A DNA stretch of 64,000 nucleotides. It comes from Pseudomonas putida NBRC 14164. GTDB lineage: Bacteria; Pseudomonadota; Gammaproteobacteria; Pseudomonadales; Pseudomonadaceae. The translations under genes were made by a program, and so were the position numbers. The stretch is taken from contig NC_021505.1 in NCBI RefSeq assembly GCF_000412675.1, positions 6,008,501-6,072,500 of the forward strand, written 5' to 3'. The notes beneath the pieces were generated by a model. That model did no database searches. It saw only the letters and a program-made list of their open reading frames with translations, and was not told the origin of the DNA. Positions 15,963 through 25,398 of the stretch are shown here, one piece after another. Numbering within the stretch: position 1 is the stretch's first letter; each line of letters starts with the position of its first letter.

Positions 15963-16889
15963 TCAGAGAGGCGGCAGGATTTCCACATCCGGCAAATCCA
16001 TCGCCGCCACCTCGTCTGCCAGAAAATCACTCAAGCGCCGCAACCGTTCGCCACCCGGCCGGGTGCGCGGCCATACCAGGTAGTAGTCCATCCCACTGGG
16101 CACTGCTGTCGGCCAAGGCAGGCTCAACCGCCCCTGCGCCACATCTTCGGCCACCATCAGCAAATCACCCATGGAAATCCCGTAGCCCCGTGCAGCGGCA
16201 ATCATGCCCAGCTCCAGGGTGTCGAACACCTGCCCGCCCTTGAGCGAAACCTTGTCGCCAAGCCCCATGCGCTCCAGCCATTCCCGCCAGTCACGCTTGT
16301 CTACCGTGGGGTGCAGCAGTTCGATAGAGGCCAGCCGGCCCACGTCCCAAGGCTCTTCGTCGAGCAGGTCCGGCGCACCGACCGGGATCAGCAACTCCGG
16401 AAACAGCTTGCGCACCTCCCACTCCGCCGGGAACACGCCGTCGCTGAGCAACACTGCGCAATCGAACGGTTCCTGGTTGAAGTCCACATGGTCGACGTCC
16501 ATCCATGCGCTGGTCAGCTGCACTTCGTTGCCCGGTTGCAGGTGGCGGAACCGGCTAAGGCACGCCAGCAACCAGCGCATGGTCAGGGTCGATGGGGCTT
16601 TCATGCGCAAGATGTCATCTTCGCCGCGCAAGTTATCGCAGGCCCGCTCCAGCGCCGCAAAGCCTTCGCGCACCCCGGGCAACAGCACCCGCGCCGCTTC
16701 GGTCAACTGCAGGCTGCGGCCACTGCGCACGAACAGGCGGCAGGCAAAGTGCTCTTCCAACGTACGGATATGCCGGCTGACAGCACTTTGGGTAATCGAC
16801 AGCTCTTCGCCCGCACGGGTGAACGAGCAAAGCCGTGCAGCAGCTTCGAATGCGCGCAGGGCATACAACGGAGGGAGCTGTCGGGACAT
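15963..16889 (-). CDS. LysR-family regulator (GcvA-like)
   Basis: 308 residues from ATG 16889 (MSRQLPPLYALRAFEAAA). Typical helix-turn-helix (FTRAGEELSITQSAVSRHI) and substrate-binding domain. The frame is open for 18 codons upstream, but GGGAG before ATG and the family N-terminus support this start. It is divergent from the MATE exporter gene with ~155 bases between, so it may regulate that gene; ligand unknown. Confidence 0.88.
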   Translation of the reverse strand: MSRQLPPLYALRAFEAAARLCSFTRAGEELSITQSAVSRHIRTLEEHFACRLFVRSGRSLQLTEAARVLLPGVREGFAALERACDNLRGEDDILRMKAPSTLTMRWLLACLSRFRHLQPGNEVQLTSAWMDVDHVDFNQEPFDCAVLLSDGVFPAEWEVRKLFPELLIPVGAPDLLDEEPWDVGRLASIELLHPTVDKRDWREWLERMGLGDKVSLKGGQVFDTLELGMIAAARGYGISMGDLLMVAEDVAQGRLSLPWPTAVPSGMDYYLVWPRTRPGGERLRRLSDFLADEVAAMDLPDVEILPPL

Positions 16890-17045
16890 GAGGCACCTGC
16901 CATACGGGACTGTGGAGCGAATCACCAATGAGCATATATACATGAGTCAGACTCATGCCAAGGATCGCTTTTATCCTTTTGTGCAAAGTTGACCGAAGCC
17001 TCAGAATCGCCCTTCGTTGTTTTCCCCAGGAAAAAGGACCACCCC

Positions 17046-18434
17046 ATGCATGTCGCGCCCACCACAGAACTCAAGGCTTTGCTGCGCCTGGCCGGGCCGC
17101 TGATCGCCTCGCAGTTGGCGCACATGCTGATGGTGCTGACCGACACCCTGATGATGGCCCGTATCAGCCCGCAAGCGCTGGCCGGTGGCGGCCTGGGCGC
17201 GGCAAGCTACTCATTCGTGTCGATCTTTTGCCTGGGCGTGATCGCTGCGGTCGGCACGCTGGTGGCGATCCGCAAGGGCGCCAACGACATCGAAGGTGCC
17301 ACCCGCCTGGCACAGAACGGCGTGTGGCTGGCCTGGGGCCTGGCGCTGATCGCCGCGCTGGCCCTCTGGAACCTTGAGCCGGTACTGCTACTGTTCGGGC
17401 AACAGCCCGAAAACGTTGCCTCGGCCGCCGAATTCCTCACCCTGCTGCCGCTGGCGCTGCCCAGTTACCTGACCTTCATGGCCTTGCGTGGCTTTACCAG
17501 CGCGCTGGGTCGCTCGACCCCGGTGATGGTGATCAGTGTGGTCGGCACGGTGCTCAACTACCTGTTCAACGTGGCGTTGATCGAAGGCATGTTCGGGCTG
17601 CCAAAGCTGGGCCTGATGGGCATCGGCCTGGTCACCGCAGTGGTATCGCTGGGCATGGCCATCGCCCTTGCCCTGTACATCCGCTGGCATTCGGCCTACG
17701 CCGCCTACCCGCTGCGCAAAGGCCTGTCACGCCCGTCGCTGCCAGCCCTGCGCGAGCTGTGGCGGCTGGGCCTGCCAATTGGTGGTACCTACATGGTGGA
17801 AGTGGGCCTGTTCGCCTTCGCCGCGCTGTGCATGGGCGTGCTGGGCAGTACCGAACTGGCGGCACACCAGATCGCCCTGCAGATCGTGTCCACGGCGTTC
17901 ATGGTGCCGACGGGCTTGTCCTATGCGGTGACCATGCGCGTGGGCTTGTACTACGGCGCTGGCAACCTGCTGGCGGCGCGCAGTGCCGGGCGCGTGGGTA
18001 TCGGGTTCGGGGCAATGATCATGTTTGCCTTCGCCGCCCTGTTCCTGCTGCTGCCCGAAGCGCTGGTGGGGCTGTTCATCGACCGCAATGACCCGGCCTT
18101 TGCCGCGATCTTCCAGGTGGCCGTGCAATTGTTGATGGTGGCGGCGTGGTTCGAGCTGTTCGATGGCATGCAGACGATTGCCATGGGCTCGATCCGTGGC
18201 CTGAAAGATGCCAAGACCACCTTCCTGATCGGGCTGGTGTGCTACTGGCTGGTGGGGGCGCCGAGCGCCTGGTTGTTCACCTTTACCCTGGGCGGTGGGG
18301 CGGTGGGGATCTGGTGGGGGCTGGCGCTGGGGCTGGCGTGTGCGGCGGTGGCGCTGACCTTTGGCTTTGAGTGGCGGATGAAGCGGCTTTTGAGAAAGGC
18401 GGTGGCGCGCGCAGGGGCTGCTGCTTCGGCCTGA
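17046..18434 (+). CDS. MATE-family multidrug/Na+ or H+ antiporter (NorM/PmpM-like)
   Basis: 462 residues with twelve predicted membrane segments in two similar halves and the MATE pattern (LIASQLAHMLMVLTDTLMMARIS in the first helices). NorM-type proteins export cationic drugs and dyes in exchange for Na+ or H+. I start at ATG 17046, after an AAAAAGGACC ribosome site, rather than at the upstream in-frame ATG at 16989. The neighbourhood with an EAL protein and rep is the same as for the MATE gene of P. aeruginosa in this region. Confidence 0.9.
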   Translation: MHVAPTTELKALLRLAGPLIASQLAHMLMVLTDTLMMARISPQALAGGGLGAASYSFVSIFCLGVIAAVGTLVAIRKGANDIEGATRLAQNGVWLAWGLALIAALALWNLEPVLLLFGQQPENVASAAEFLTLLPLALPSYLTFMALRGFTSALGRSTPVMVISVVGTVLNYLFNVALIEGMFGLPKLGLMGIGLVTAVVSLGMAIALALYIRWHSAYAAYPLRKGLSRPSLPALRELWRLGLPIGGTYMVEVGLFAFAALCMGVLGSTELAAHQIALQIVSTAFMVPTGLSYAVTMRVGLYYGAGNLLAARSAGRVGIGFGAMIMFAFAALFLLLPEALVGLFIDRNDPAFAAIFQVAVQLLMVAAWFELFDGMQTIAMGSIRGLKDAKTTFLIGLVCYWLVGAPSAWLFTFTLGGGAVGIWWGLALGLACAAVALTFGFEWRMKRLLRKAVARAGAAASA

Positions 18435-18438
18435 CTTC

Positions 18439-18515
18439 AGGGCCTCTTCGCGGGCACGCCCGCTCCCACAGGGTTGTGCGGTCCCTGTGGGAGCGGGCGT
18501 GCCCGCGAAAGGGCC
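18439..18515. repeat. Compact REP pair between convergent genes
   Basis: Inverted REP copies (CGCGGGCACGCCCGCTCC and GGGAGCGGGCGTGCCCGCGA) separated by about 13 bases; the outer ends GGGCC/GGCCC also pair, so the pair can form one long hairpin between the MATE and EAL genes. Confidence 0.85.
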
Positions 18516-20183
18516 CTAAAGGACAGCATCCAACTGACAGCCAGGCACCTTCAGCAAAAAATCGATCAACTCCCCGACCGGCAGCGGCTTGCTGACCAAA
18601 AAGCCCTGCACCTGATCACAGCCAAACCCACGCAACAACGCCAGCTGCTCTTCGCTCTCCACCCCCTCGGCCACCACTTCGAGGTTGAGGTTGTGCGCCA
18701 GGTTGATCATGGCGTGCACCAGCTTGCGGTTTTCCTCGCGCATTTCCATTCCCGCGACAAAACTGCGGTCCACCTTCAGCAAAGTGATCGGCAAGCTGTT
18801 GAGGTGTACGAACGAAGAAAACCCGGTGCCGAAATCGTCGAGCGAGAAGCGCACGCCCAGCCGGCCGAGGGCGTCCATGGTCTGGCGTACCAGCTCGTTG
18901 CGGCGCATCACCGCCGTTTCGGTCAGTTCGAATTCCAGCCAGCGGGCGTCCACGCCATGCTCAAGGATCAGGCGACTCAGGGTGGCTAGCAGCTGGCTGT
19001 CCTGGAACTGGCGGAAACTCAGGTTGACCGCCATGTGCAGCGGCTCCAGGCCGCGCTCGCACAGCGCCTGCATGTCGCGCAAGGCACGGGAGATGACCCA
19101 GTAGCCCAAGGGCACGATCAGGCCGCTCTGCTCGGCCAGAGGCACGAATTCGCTGGGCGGTAACAGCCCGCGTTCGGCATGGCGCCAGCGCACCAGCGCC
19201 TCCAGGCCGACAATGCGCCCGTCGGCCAGGTCGAGCCGCGGCTGGTAATGCAGCTCCAGCTCGTCACGGCGCAGCGCGCGGCGCAGCTCGCTTTCCAGGT
19301 CGGCAAGGCTGCGGGCGTTGCGATTGATGCGTTCATTGAACACATGGAAGGTGCAGCCCTGGCTGCCCTTGGCCTGGCGCATGGCGATGTGCGCATGCCA
19401 CATCAGCGGGTCGGCACCGCTCTGCGCGCGGGCATGGGCCAGGCCCAGGCTGCAACCCAGCAGCAGGCTTTCGCCGTCGATCCAGTAGGGTTCGGCCAGG
19501 GCCTCGACGATGCGCTCGGCAATCCACTCGGCACGGTTGGCGTCGCGGCGGGTGTCGATCAGCAAGGCGAACTCGTCGCTGCCCAGGCGAGCCAGCTGGT
19601 CGCCTGCTTCGAGCTGGTTTTGCAGCCGCGCCACCACCTGCAGGATCAAGCGGTCGCCGCTCTGGTGGCCGAGCGCATCGTTGACGTGGCGGAAGTTGTC
19701 CAGGTCCAGGTGGCCCAAGGCAATGCCACGGCCCTCGTTCTCGGCCAGGCGCGCGGTCAGCAAGGCCTGGAAGCCCTGGCGGTTGGCGATGCCGGTCAGT
19801 GGGTCCTGTTCGGCCAGGCGCTGCAAAGTGGCCACCAGCACCCCGCGTTCGCGCACATGGCGCAGCGAGCGGCGCAGGGTGTCGGCATTGAGCTGGTCGC
19901 GTACCAGCCAGTCGCTGACGGCGCTGGGCGCCACCTCGGGCTCGTGGTCCAGCAGCAGAATAGTTGGCAGCTCGCAGCGCCCAGGCACCGGCTGCAAGGC
20001 CGGAGTTGCCAGCACCACGGCCTGGCGATCATGGCTGAACAGGCTATCGACCGAGTCCCAGTCAGGCGCGGTCAGCAGCACGGCACTGCCGTTAAGGGCA
20101 GGCATGCAGGCGTGCAACAAGGCGGCCCATTGCGGCTCATCAGCCAACAGCAGCAAACGCAAAGGTTCGACAGGCGTGGACAA
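18516..20183 (-). CDS. GGDEF-EAL protein, probable c-di-GMP phosphodiesterase (ProE-like)
   Basis: 555 residues. An N-terminal receiver-like region (1-~110) lacks an obvious phospho-acceptor pattern; a GGDEF domain (~120-285) has the degenerate signature GSDEF (201-205) in place of GGDEF; an EAL domain (~300-545) keeps EALVRW (328-333), NLSF, TETA and DDFGTG (449-454). It should therefore hydrolyse c-di-GMP rather than make it. Position between MATE and rep matches P. aeruginosa PA5295 (ProE), a highly active phosphodiesterase. A strong Fur-box-like palindrome lies 57 bases upstream. Confidence 0.88.
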   Translation of the reverse strand: MSTPVEPLRLLLLADEPQWAALLHACMPALNGSAVLLTAPDWDSVDSLFSHDRQAVVLATPALQPVPGRCELPTILLLDHEPEVAPSAVSDWLVRDQLNADTLRRSLRHVRERGVLVATLQRLAEQDPLTGIANRQGFQALLTARLAENEGRGIALGHLDLDNFRHVNDALGHQSGDRLILQVVARLQNQLEAGDQLARLGSDEFALLIDTRRDANRAEWIAERIVEALAEPYWIDGESLLLGCSLGLAHARAQSGADPLMWHAHIAMRQAKGSQGCTFHVFNERINRNARSLADLESELRRALRRDELELHYQPRLDLADGRIVGLEALVRWRHAERGLLPPSEFVPLAEQSGLIVPLGYWVISRALRDMQALCERGLEPLHMAVNLSFRQFQDSQLLATLSRLILEHGVDARWLEFELTETAVMRRNELVRQTMDALGRLGVRFSLDDFGTGFSSFVHLNSLPITLLKVDRSFVAGMEMREENRKLVHAMINLAHNLNLEVVAEGVESEEQLALLRGFGCDQVQGFLVSKPLPVGELIDFLLKVPGCQLDAVL

Positions 20184-20240
20184 GCGGGCTCCTTAGGACT
20201 TCACGGTGCAACGATATCTGCCAGTATGCTACTGCATTAA

Positions 20241-20255
20241 TGAAAATGATTTTCA
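20241..20255. promoter_or_regulatory. Fur box candidate upstream of the EAL gene and rep
   Basis: TGAAAATGATTTTCA is a perfect 7-1-7 inverted repeat and matches the 7-1-7 Fur consensus TGATAAT-N-ATTATCA at all but one base per arm. It lies 57 bases upstream of the phosphodiesterase start, within its likely promoter region, and 222 bases before rep. Confidence 0.6.
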
Positions 20256-20477
20256 CTTTTATACATGCATTTGCGGGCGTAGCATCCCGACGTATTTTGT
20301 CGTGCATCGTGCTCGAAACCAGACGAGCCGGCAAATATGATTTTTTCAGTTGCTAGCATTAGTGGCGCTAATAATGATGCGGACAAAAGTCTGACTCAGA
20401 CGTCAGACGGTCGCGCCACAACCGCCCCATGCCTGTTAGAATGCGCGGCTATTTTCTGGCGACCCCCGGTTTCTAGC

Positions 20478-22487
20478 ATGTCCCGACTCAATCCCAGGCA
20501 GCAAGAAGCCCGTGACTACGTCGGCGGCCCTCTTTTGGTGCTCGCCGGTGCAGGTTCGGGCAAGACCAGCGTGATCACGCGCAAGATTGCCCACCTCATC
20601 CAGAACTGCGGCATCCGTGCCCAGTACATCGTGGCGATGACCTTCACCAACAAGGCCGCACGCGAGATGAAGGAGCGGGTCGCCACCCTGCTGCGCCCGG
20701 GGGAAGGCCGTGGCCTGACGGTGTGTACCTTCCACAACCTGGGCCTGAACATCATCCGCAAGGAGCACGACAAGCTGGGCTACAAGCCAGGCTTCTCGAT
20801 CTTCGACGAGTCCGACATCAAGGCGTTGCTGTCGGACATCATGCAGAAGGAATACTCCGGCGACGACGGCATCGACGAGATCAAGAACATGATCGGTGCC
20901 TGGAAGAACGACCTGGTCCTGCCACCCGAGGCCCTGGAAAAGGCGCGCAACCCGCGCGAGCAGACCGCCGCCATCGTCTACACCCACTACCAGCGCACGC
21001 TCAAAGCGTTTAACGCGGTGGACTTCGACGACCTGATCCTGCAGCCGGTCAAACTGTTCCAGGAGCACCCCGAGGTACTGGAGCGCTGGCAGAACCGCGT
21101 GCGCTACCTGCTGGTGGACGAATACCAGGACACCAATGCCAGCCAGTACCTGCTGGTGAAAATGCTGATCGGCATGCGCAACCAGTTCACCGTGGTGGGT
21201 GACGACGACCAGTCGATCTATGCCTGGCGTGGTGCCCGCCCCGAAAACCTGATGCTGCTCAAGGAGGACTACCCCTCCCTGAAGATCGTCATGCTCGAGC
21301 AGAACTACCGCTCCACCAGCCGCATCCTGCGCTGTGCCAACGTGTTGATCGCCAACAACCCGCACGCGTTCGAGAAACAGCTGTGGAGCGAGATGGGCGT
21401 GGGCGACGAAATCCGCGTCATCCGCTGCAAGAACGAGGAAGCCGAGGCTGAACGCGTGGCCATGGAAATCCTCACCTTGCACCTGCGCACCAATCGCCCG
21501 TACAGCGATTTCGCAATCCTCTACCGCGGTAACTACCAGGCCAAGCTGATCGAACTGAAGCTGCAGCACCACCAGGTGCCGTATCGCCTGTCGGGCGGCA
21601 ACAGCTTCTTCGGCCGCCAGGAGGTAAAGGACCTGATGGCCTACCTGCGCCTGTTGGTGAACCCGGACGATGACAACGCCTACCTGCGGGTAATCAACGT
21701 ACCGCGCCGCGAAATCGGCTCCACCACCCTGGAAAAGCTCGGCAACTATTCCACCGAGCGCGGCATTTCTATGTACGCCGCCAGCGAGGAGCTGGGCCTG
21801 GGTGAGCACCTGGACGCCCGCTACACCGAGCGTTTGCAGCGCTTCAAGCACTGGCTCGACGGGGTACGCCACAAGGTAGCCCTGGAAGACCCGATTGCCG
21901 CGCTGCACGAGATGATCCGCGATATCGACTACGAGAACTGGATCCGCCAGCAGACCGCCAGCGACAAGGCGGCGGAGTTCCGGATCAGCAACGTCTGGTT
22001 CCTGGTCGAAGCGCTGAAAAACACCCTCGAGAAGGACGAAGAGGGTGACATGACCATCGAGGACGCCATCGGCAAGCTGGTGTTGCGTGACATGCTCGAG
22101 CGTCAGCAGGAAGAAGAAGAGAACGCCGAAGGTGTGCAGATGATGACCCTGCACGCCTCCAAGGGCCTGGAATTTCCCTACGTGTTCATCATGGGCATGG
22201 AAGAGGAAATCCTCCCGCACCGCTCCAGCATCGAGGCCGACACCATCGAAGAGGAACGCCGCCTGGCCTACGTGGGCATTACCCGTGCGCGCCAGACCCT
22301 GGCCTTCACCTTCGCTGCCAAGCGCAAGCAGTACGGTGAAATCATCGACTGCACGCCCAGCCGGTTCCTTGACGAACTGCCTCCGGACGACCTGGCCTGG
22401 GAGGGCCTGGACGATGCGCCGGTCGAAGTAAAGGCCGCACGCGGCAACAACGCCCTGGCCGATATCCGGGCAATGCTCAAACGCTGA
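20478..22487 (+). CDS. rep: ATP-dependent DNA helicase Rep
   Basis: 669 residues, UvrD/Rep superfamily 1A. Walker A AGAGSGKT lies near residue 27, the helicase motif LLVDEYQDTN and VGDDDQSIYAWRGA follow, and the C-terminal half carries MTLHASKGLEFPYVF and VGITRARQTL. Rep is a 3'-5' helicase that clears proteins ahead of the replication fork. The start ATG 20478 gives the normal MSRLNPRQQEA N-terminus; the frame is open upstream to 20337, but that stretch is non-coding in character and would add 47 residues. Confidence 0.97.
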   Translation: MSRLNPRQQEARDYVGGPLLVLAGAGSGKTSVITRKIAHLIQNCGIRAQYIVAMTFTNKAAREMKERVATLLRPGEGRGLTVCTFHNLGLNIIRKEHDKLGYKPGFSIFDESDIKALLSDIMQKEYSGDDGIDEIKNMIGAWKNDLVLPPEALEKARNPREQTAAIVYTHYQRTLKAFNAVDFDDLILQPVKLFQEHPEVLERWQNRVRYLLVDEYQDTNASQYLLVKMLIGMRNQFTVVGDDDQSIYAWRGARPENLMLLKEDYPSLKIVMLEQNYRSTSRILRCANVLIANNPHAFEKQLWSEMGVGDEIRVIRCKNEEAEAERVAMEILTLHLRTNRPYSDFAILYRGNYQAKLIELKLQHHQVPYRLSGGNSFFGRQEVKDLMAYLRLLVNPDDDNAYLRVINVPRREIGSTTLEKLGNYSTERGISMYAASEELGLGEHLDARYTERLQRFKHWLDGVRHKVALEDPIAALHEMIRDIDYENWIRQQTASDKAAEFRISNVWFLVEALKNTLEKDEEGDMTIEDAIGKLVLRDMLERQQEEEENAEGVQMMTLHASKGLEFPYVFIMGMEEEILPHRSSIEADTIEEERRLAYVGITRARQTLAFTFAAKRKQYGEIIDCTPSRFLDELPPDDLAWEGLDDAPVEVKAARGNNALADIRAMLKR

Positions 22488-22530
22488 TCAACCATTACTC
22501 TTAAACTTTGCCGCTATTTGCGGCCACGGT

Positions 22531-22685
22531 GGTTTGTATGGCCGATTTGTGAGCTCAAATTCGAGTGCCAGAGTTCGACACGCAAGGCGCCGCGACGAGT
22601 CGTAGCCCAGCTACGGCGAGGAGCGGCAACGCAGTGTGACGAAGTCTGGCGCCGAAGTTGGGCTTACAAATCGGCCATACAGACC
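22531..22685. repeat. 155-base symmetric imperfect inverted repeat upstream of xpt
   Basis: The left arm begins GGTTTGTATGGCCGATTTGT and the right arm, read in reverse complement, GGTCTGTATGGCCGATTTGT. The match continues with scattered changes for about 50 bases. The exact centre is a perfect small hairpin CGTAGC-CCA-GCTACG (22601-22615), so the whole element can fold as one long hairpin. It ends 25 bases before the xpt start. It could be a MITE-like repeat or a structured leader; I do not recognise a named family. Confidence 0.75.
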
Positions 22686-22709
22686 ACTAACTACATCGAG
22701 GAAAACACA

Positions 22710-23282
22710 GTGGAAGCACTGCATCAGAAGATTCGCGAAGAAGGCATCGTGCTTTCCGACCAGGTTCTTAAAGTCGACGCGTTTCTCAACCACCAGATCG
22801 ATCCTGCTCTGATGCAGTTGATCGGTGACGAGTTCGCCCGCTTGTTCGCCGACGCCGGCGTGACCAAGATCGTCACCATCGAAGCCTCGGGCATTGCCCC
22901 GGCGGTGATGACCGGCCTGAAGCTGGGCGTACCGGTGATCTTTGCGCGCAAGCACCAGTCGCTGACCCTGACCGAGAACCTGCTGACTGCCTCGGTGTAC
23001 TCCTTCACCAAGCAGACCGAGAACACCGTGGCCATTTCGCCACGCCACCTCAACAGCAGCGACCGCGTGCTGGTGATCGACGACTTCCTGGCCAACGGCA
23101 AGGCGTCGCAGGCGCTGATCTCGATCATCAAGCAAGCCGGTGCCACCGTGGCCGGCCTGGGTATCGTGATCGAGAAGTCGTTCCAGGGCGGCCGTGCCGA
23201 GCTGGACAGCCAGGGCTACCGCGTTGAATCGCTGGCCCGGGTGAAGTCGCTGGAAGGCGGCGTGGTCAGCTTCATCGAGTAA
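22710..23282 (+). CDS. xpt: Xanthine phosphoribosyltransferase
   Basis: 190 residues from a GTG start at 22710, 5 bases after GAGGAAAA; this gives the normal length and the family N-terminus ([16 protein letters not shown]). The PRPP-binding loop is [13 protein letters not shown]. Xpt salvages xanthine to XMP. The longer open frame upstream runs through the inverted repeat and is not coding. Adjacent to rep as in other pseudomonads. Confidence 0.95.
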
Positions 23283-23290
23283 GCCTGTAC

Positions 23291-23396
23291 CGGCCCCATC
23301 GCCGGCAAGCCAGCTCCCACAGGTACTGCACAAGGCTCGGCCTCTGTGAAACTCCTGTGGGAGCTGGCTTGCCGGCGATGGGCTGCAAAGCAGCCC
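23291..23396. repeat. REP-like pair, third class (GCCGGC stem)
   Basis: Inverted copies of ATCGCCGGCAAGCCAGCTCC and GGGAGCTGGCTTGCCGGCGA, with a terminal hairpin GGGCTGCAAAGCAGCCC, lie between the convergent xpt and acetyl-CoA hydrolase genes. Confidence 0.85.
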
Positions 23397-23405
23397 CGGC
23401 AATCT

Positions 23406-25262
23406 TCAGGTCGCCGCCAACCCTGCCAGCAAAAGCCGCTGATACAGCTCTTCCTTCAATCCCTGCGGAGCGCCCAGCCCCATCCGCTCCAGGTGCCCTT
23501 GATACCCCTCCGGCCCCGGCGCATCCAACGCTGCCTTGCCCAGCTCCAGCACCTCGCTCAGCTTGAACTTGCTCTTCAACCAGTTCAGCGCCCGCAACAG
23601 GTCGCGCTCTTCAGCTGTGAAGTCCGTCCCCATCGGATACTCCGGGAACAGCCGCGCATGCCGCGCCCTGATCGCCTCCAACCGCTGCGGCGTATTGTCA
23701 GTAAAGCGAGCGTCCAGCTCAAAACTCTTGGGCAGCTTGCCGGCCTCTTTTGCCTGCTCGATGAGCCCCTGCTGGAAACGCGAATCGCTCACTGCCAGCA
23801 ACCGTGCAATCACCTCGCTGTCGGTTTGCCCGCGCAAATCCGCAATGCCGTATTCGGTCACCACGATATCGCGCAGGTGCCGAGGTATGGTGCAGTGGCC
23901 ATACGTCCAGAACAGGTTTGAGGTCACCTCCCCGCCTGCCTCGCGCCAGCTGCGCAGCAGCAGAATCGAGCGCCCTCCCTCTAGCGCATGGCCTTGGGCG
24001 ACGAAGTTGTACTGCCCGCCCACGCCACTGAGCACGCGGCCGTCTTCCAGCTGATCGGCCACCCCGGCGCCGAGCAAGGTCATGGCGAACGCCGTGTTGA
24101 TGAAGCGCGCATCGCGGCGCTGACGTCGCTTGAGTTCTTCCTGCCCGTACAGCTCGTTGATGAAGCTGATACGGGTCATGGCAAAACGTGCGCGCTGTTC
24201 GAGTGGCATCTCCCTTAACCGCTGGTAGAACGCCTGCGGGCCAAGGAAAAAGCCGCCATGCACCACTGGCCCCTGCTCATCGGCCGGGCGCCGCAGCAGG
24301 CCTGCTTCGGCCAGTACCAGCAGGCCATTGACGAACATCTCGCTGCAGCCGTACAGGCCTTGGGCAAACGTCCCCAGCCCCCCTTCGCGCTCGATCAGCG
24401 CATGCCACGGGCCCGTATCCAGCTCGTCGAGCAAGGCGCGGTAGCCTGCATTGTCACCCTGGCGGGCCAGCAACGCGGCGGCAACTGCATCGCCCATGGC
24501 ACCGATGCCGATCTGCAGGGTGCCGCCATCGCGTACCAGTGTGCTGGCGTGCAGGCCGATGCAGTGGTCCTGGGTGCCCACCGGCATGTTCGGTGTGGAG
24601 AACAGGCGACGTTGCTCGGCCTCGTCGATCAGCAGGTCGAACGCATCGATGGGCAGTTCCGCATCGCCGGGCATGTAGGGCAGTTCGGCGTGCACCTGGC
24701 CGAGCATGAGTATGGTCTCGCCGGCCGCACGGCGCTTGGAGATCATCGGCAGCAGGTCGAGGGTGATGTCGGGGTTGCAGGCAAGGCTCAGGTGAACAGG
24801 CTTTTCAGGTGTGGCGGCCACCAATTGCGCGACCAGGTTCAGGCCCTTGGCGTTGATGTCGCGTGCGGCGTGGCTGTAGTTGCTGCTGATGTAATCCTGC
24901 TGGGCAGCCTCGCTGTGTAGCAGGCTGCCGGGCTGCATGAAAAACTGCTCGACGCGGATGTTCGGCGGCAGGCTGGCGTTGCGCAGGTCGGCGAGGTAGT
25001 CGAGCTCTTCGTAGTCGGCGAAGACGCGCTCGACGAAGGGTTCGAGAAAGCGCCGCTGCAGGCCATCGCCCAATGGCGGGCGGCCGAGGGACAGCGCGGT
25101 GTAGATAGTCAGGCGCCGTTCGGGTAGCTCACGCACCCGGGCGTAGAGGGCGTTGACGAAGGCATTGGGCTTGCCCAGGCCCAGCGGCAGGCCCATGTGG
25201 ATGTGGGCTGGCAGGCGGGACAAGACCTGCTCGACAGCCTGGTCGATGGAGCAGAGGTGCAT
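23406..25262 (-). CDS. Acetyl-CoA hydrolase/transferase family protein
   Basis: 618 residues from ATG 25262, chosen because a perfect CAGGAGG lies 5 bases upstream; the frame runs 58 codons further but without support. The family signatures IGIGAMGDAV, GVGGQYNF and VVTEYGIADLRG are present. Members move CoA between acyl groups (acetyl-CoA:succinate or acetate CoA-transferase) or hydrolyse acetyl-CoA; the exact acceptor cannot be told. The insert with RHS and toxin ORFs lies just upstream and may have displaced its original promoter. Confidence 0.88.
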   Translation of the reverse strand: MHLCSIDQAVEQVLSRLPAHIHMGLPLGLGKPNAFVNALYARVRELPERRLTIYTALSLGRPPLGDGLQRRFLEPFVERVFADYEELDYLADLRNASLPPNIRVEQFFMQPGSLLHSEAAQQDYISSNYSHAARDINAKGLNLVAQLVAATPEKPVHLSLACNPDITLDLLPMISKRRAAGETILMLGQVHAELPYMPGDAELPIDAFDLLIDEAEQRRLFSTPNMPVGTQDHCIGLHASTLVRDGGTLQIGIGAMGDAVAAALLARQGDNAGYRALLDELDTGPWHALIEREGGLGTFAQGLYGCSEMFVNGLLVLAEAGLLRRPADEQGPVVHGGFFLGPQAFYQRLREMPLEQRARFAMTRISFINELYGQEELKRRQRRDARFINTAFAMTLLGAGVADQLEDGRVLSGVGGQYNFVAQGHALEGGRSILLLRSWREAGGEVTSNLFWTYGHCTIPRHLRDIVVTEYGIADLRGQTDSEVIARLLAVSDSRFQQGLIEQAKEAGKLPKSFELDARFTDNTPQRLEAIRARHARLFPEYPMGTDFTAEERDLLRALNWLKSKFKLSEVLELGKAALDAPGPEGYQGHLERMGLGAPQGLKEELYQRLLLAGLAAT

Positions 25263-25280
25263 CGGGGCCTCCTGAGACAT

Positions 25281-25317
25281 CCATGGGTTCAGGGGTTGGA
25301 CATGGCACTGGCGGGTT
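25281..25317. repeat. Left copy of a 37-base imperfect direct repeat flanking the RHS insert
   Basis: CCATGGGTTCAGGGGTTGGA and the 17 following bases match 26425-26461 at 30 of 37 positions in the same orientation. The copies enclose the RHS-toxin segment. Confidence 0.6.
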
Positions 25318-25398
25318 GGTTGCCTGTACCGGCCTGCTCTTCCACAGCCTTGACCGAAGAGAACAGCATTCCGAACTGCCATGGCCTTCGGGGGACGA

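Noticed and set aside
20436..22220. 594-codon minus-strand frame opposite rep
   Set aside because: Antisense shadow of rep; the product is Val/Gln/His-rich with no recognisable motif.
22488..22709. Purine riboswitch in the xpt leader
   Set aside because: The leader folds as one long symmetric hairpin without the three-way junction and conserved loops of the purine aptamer.
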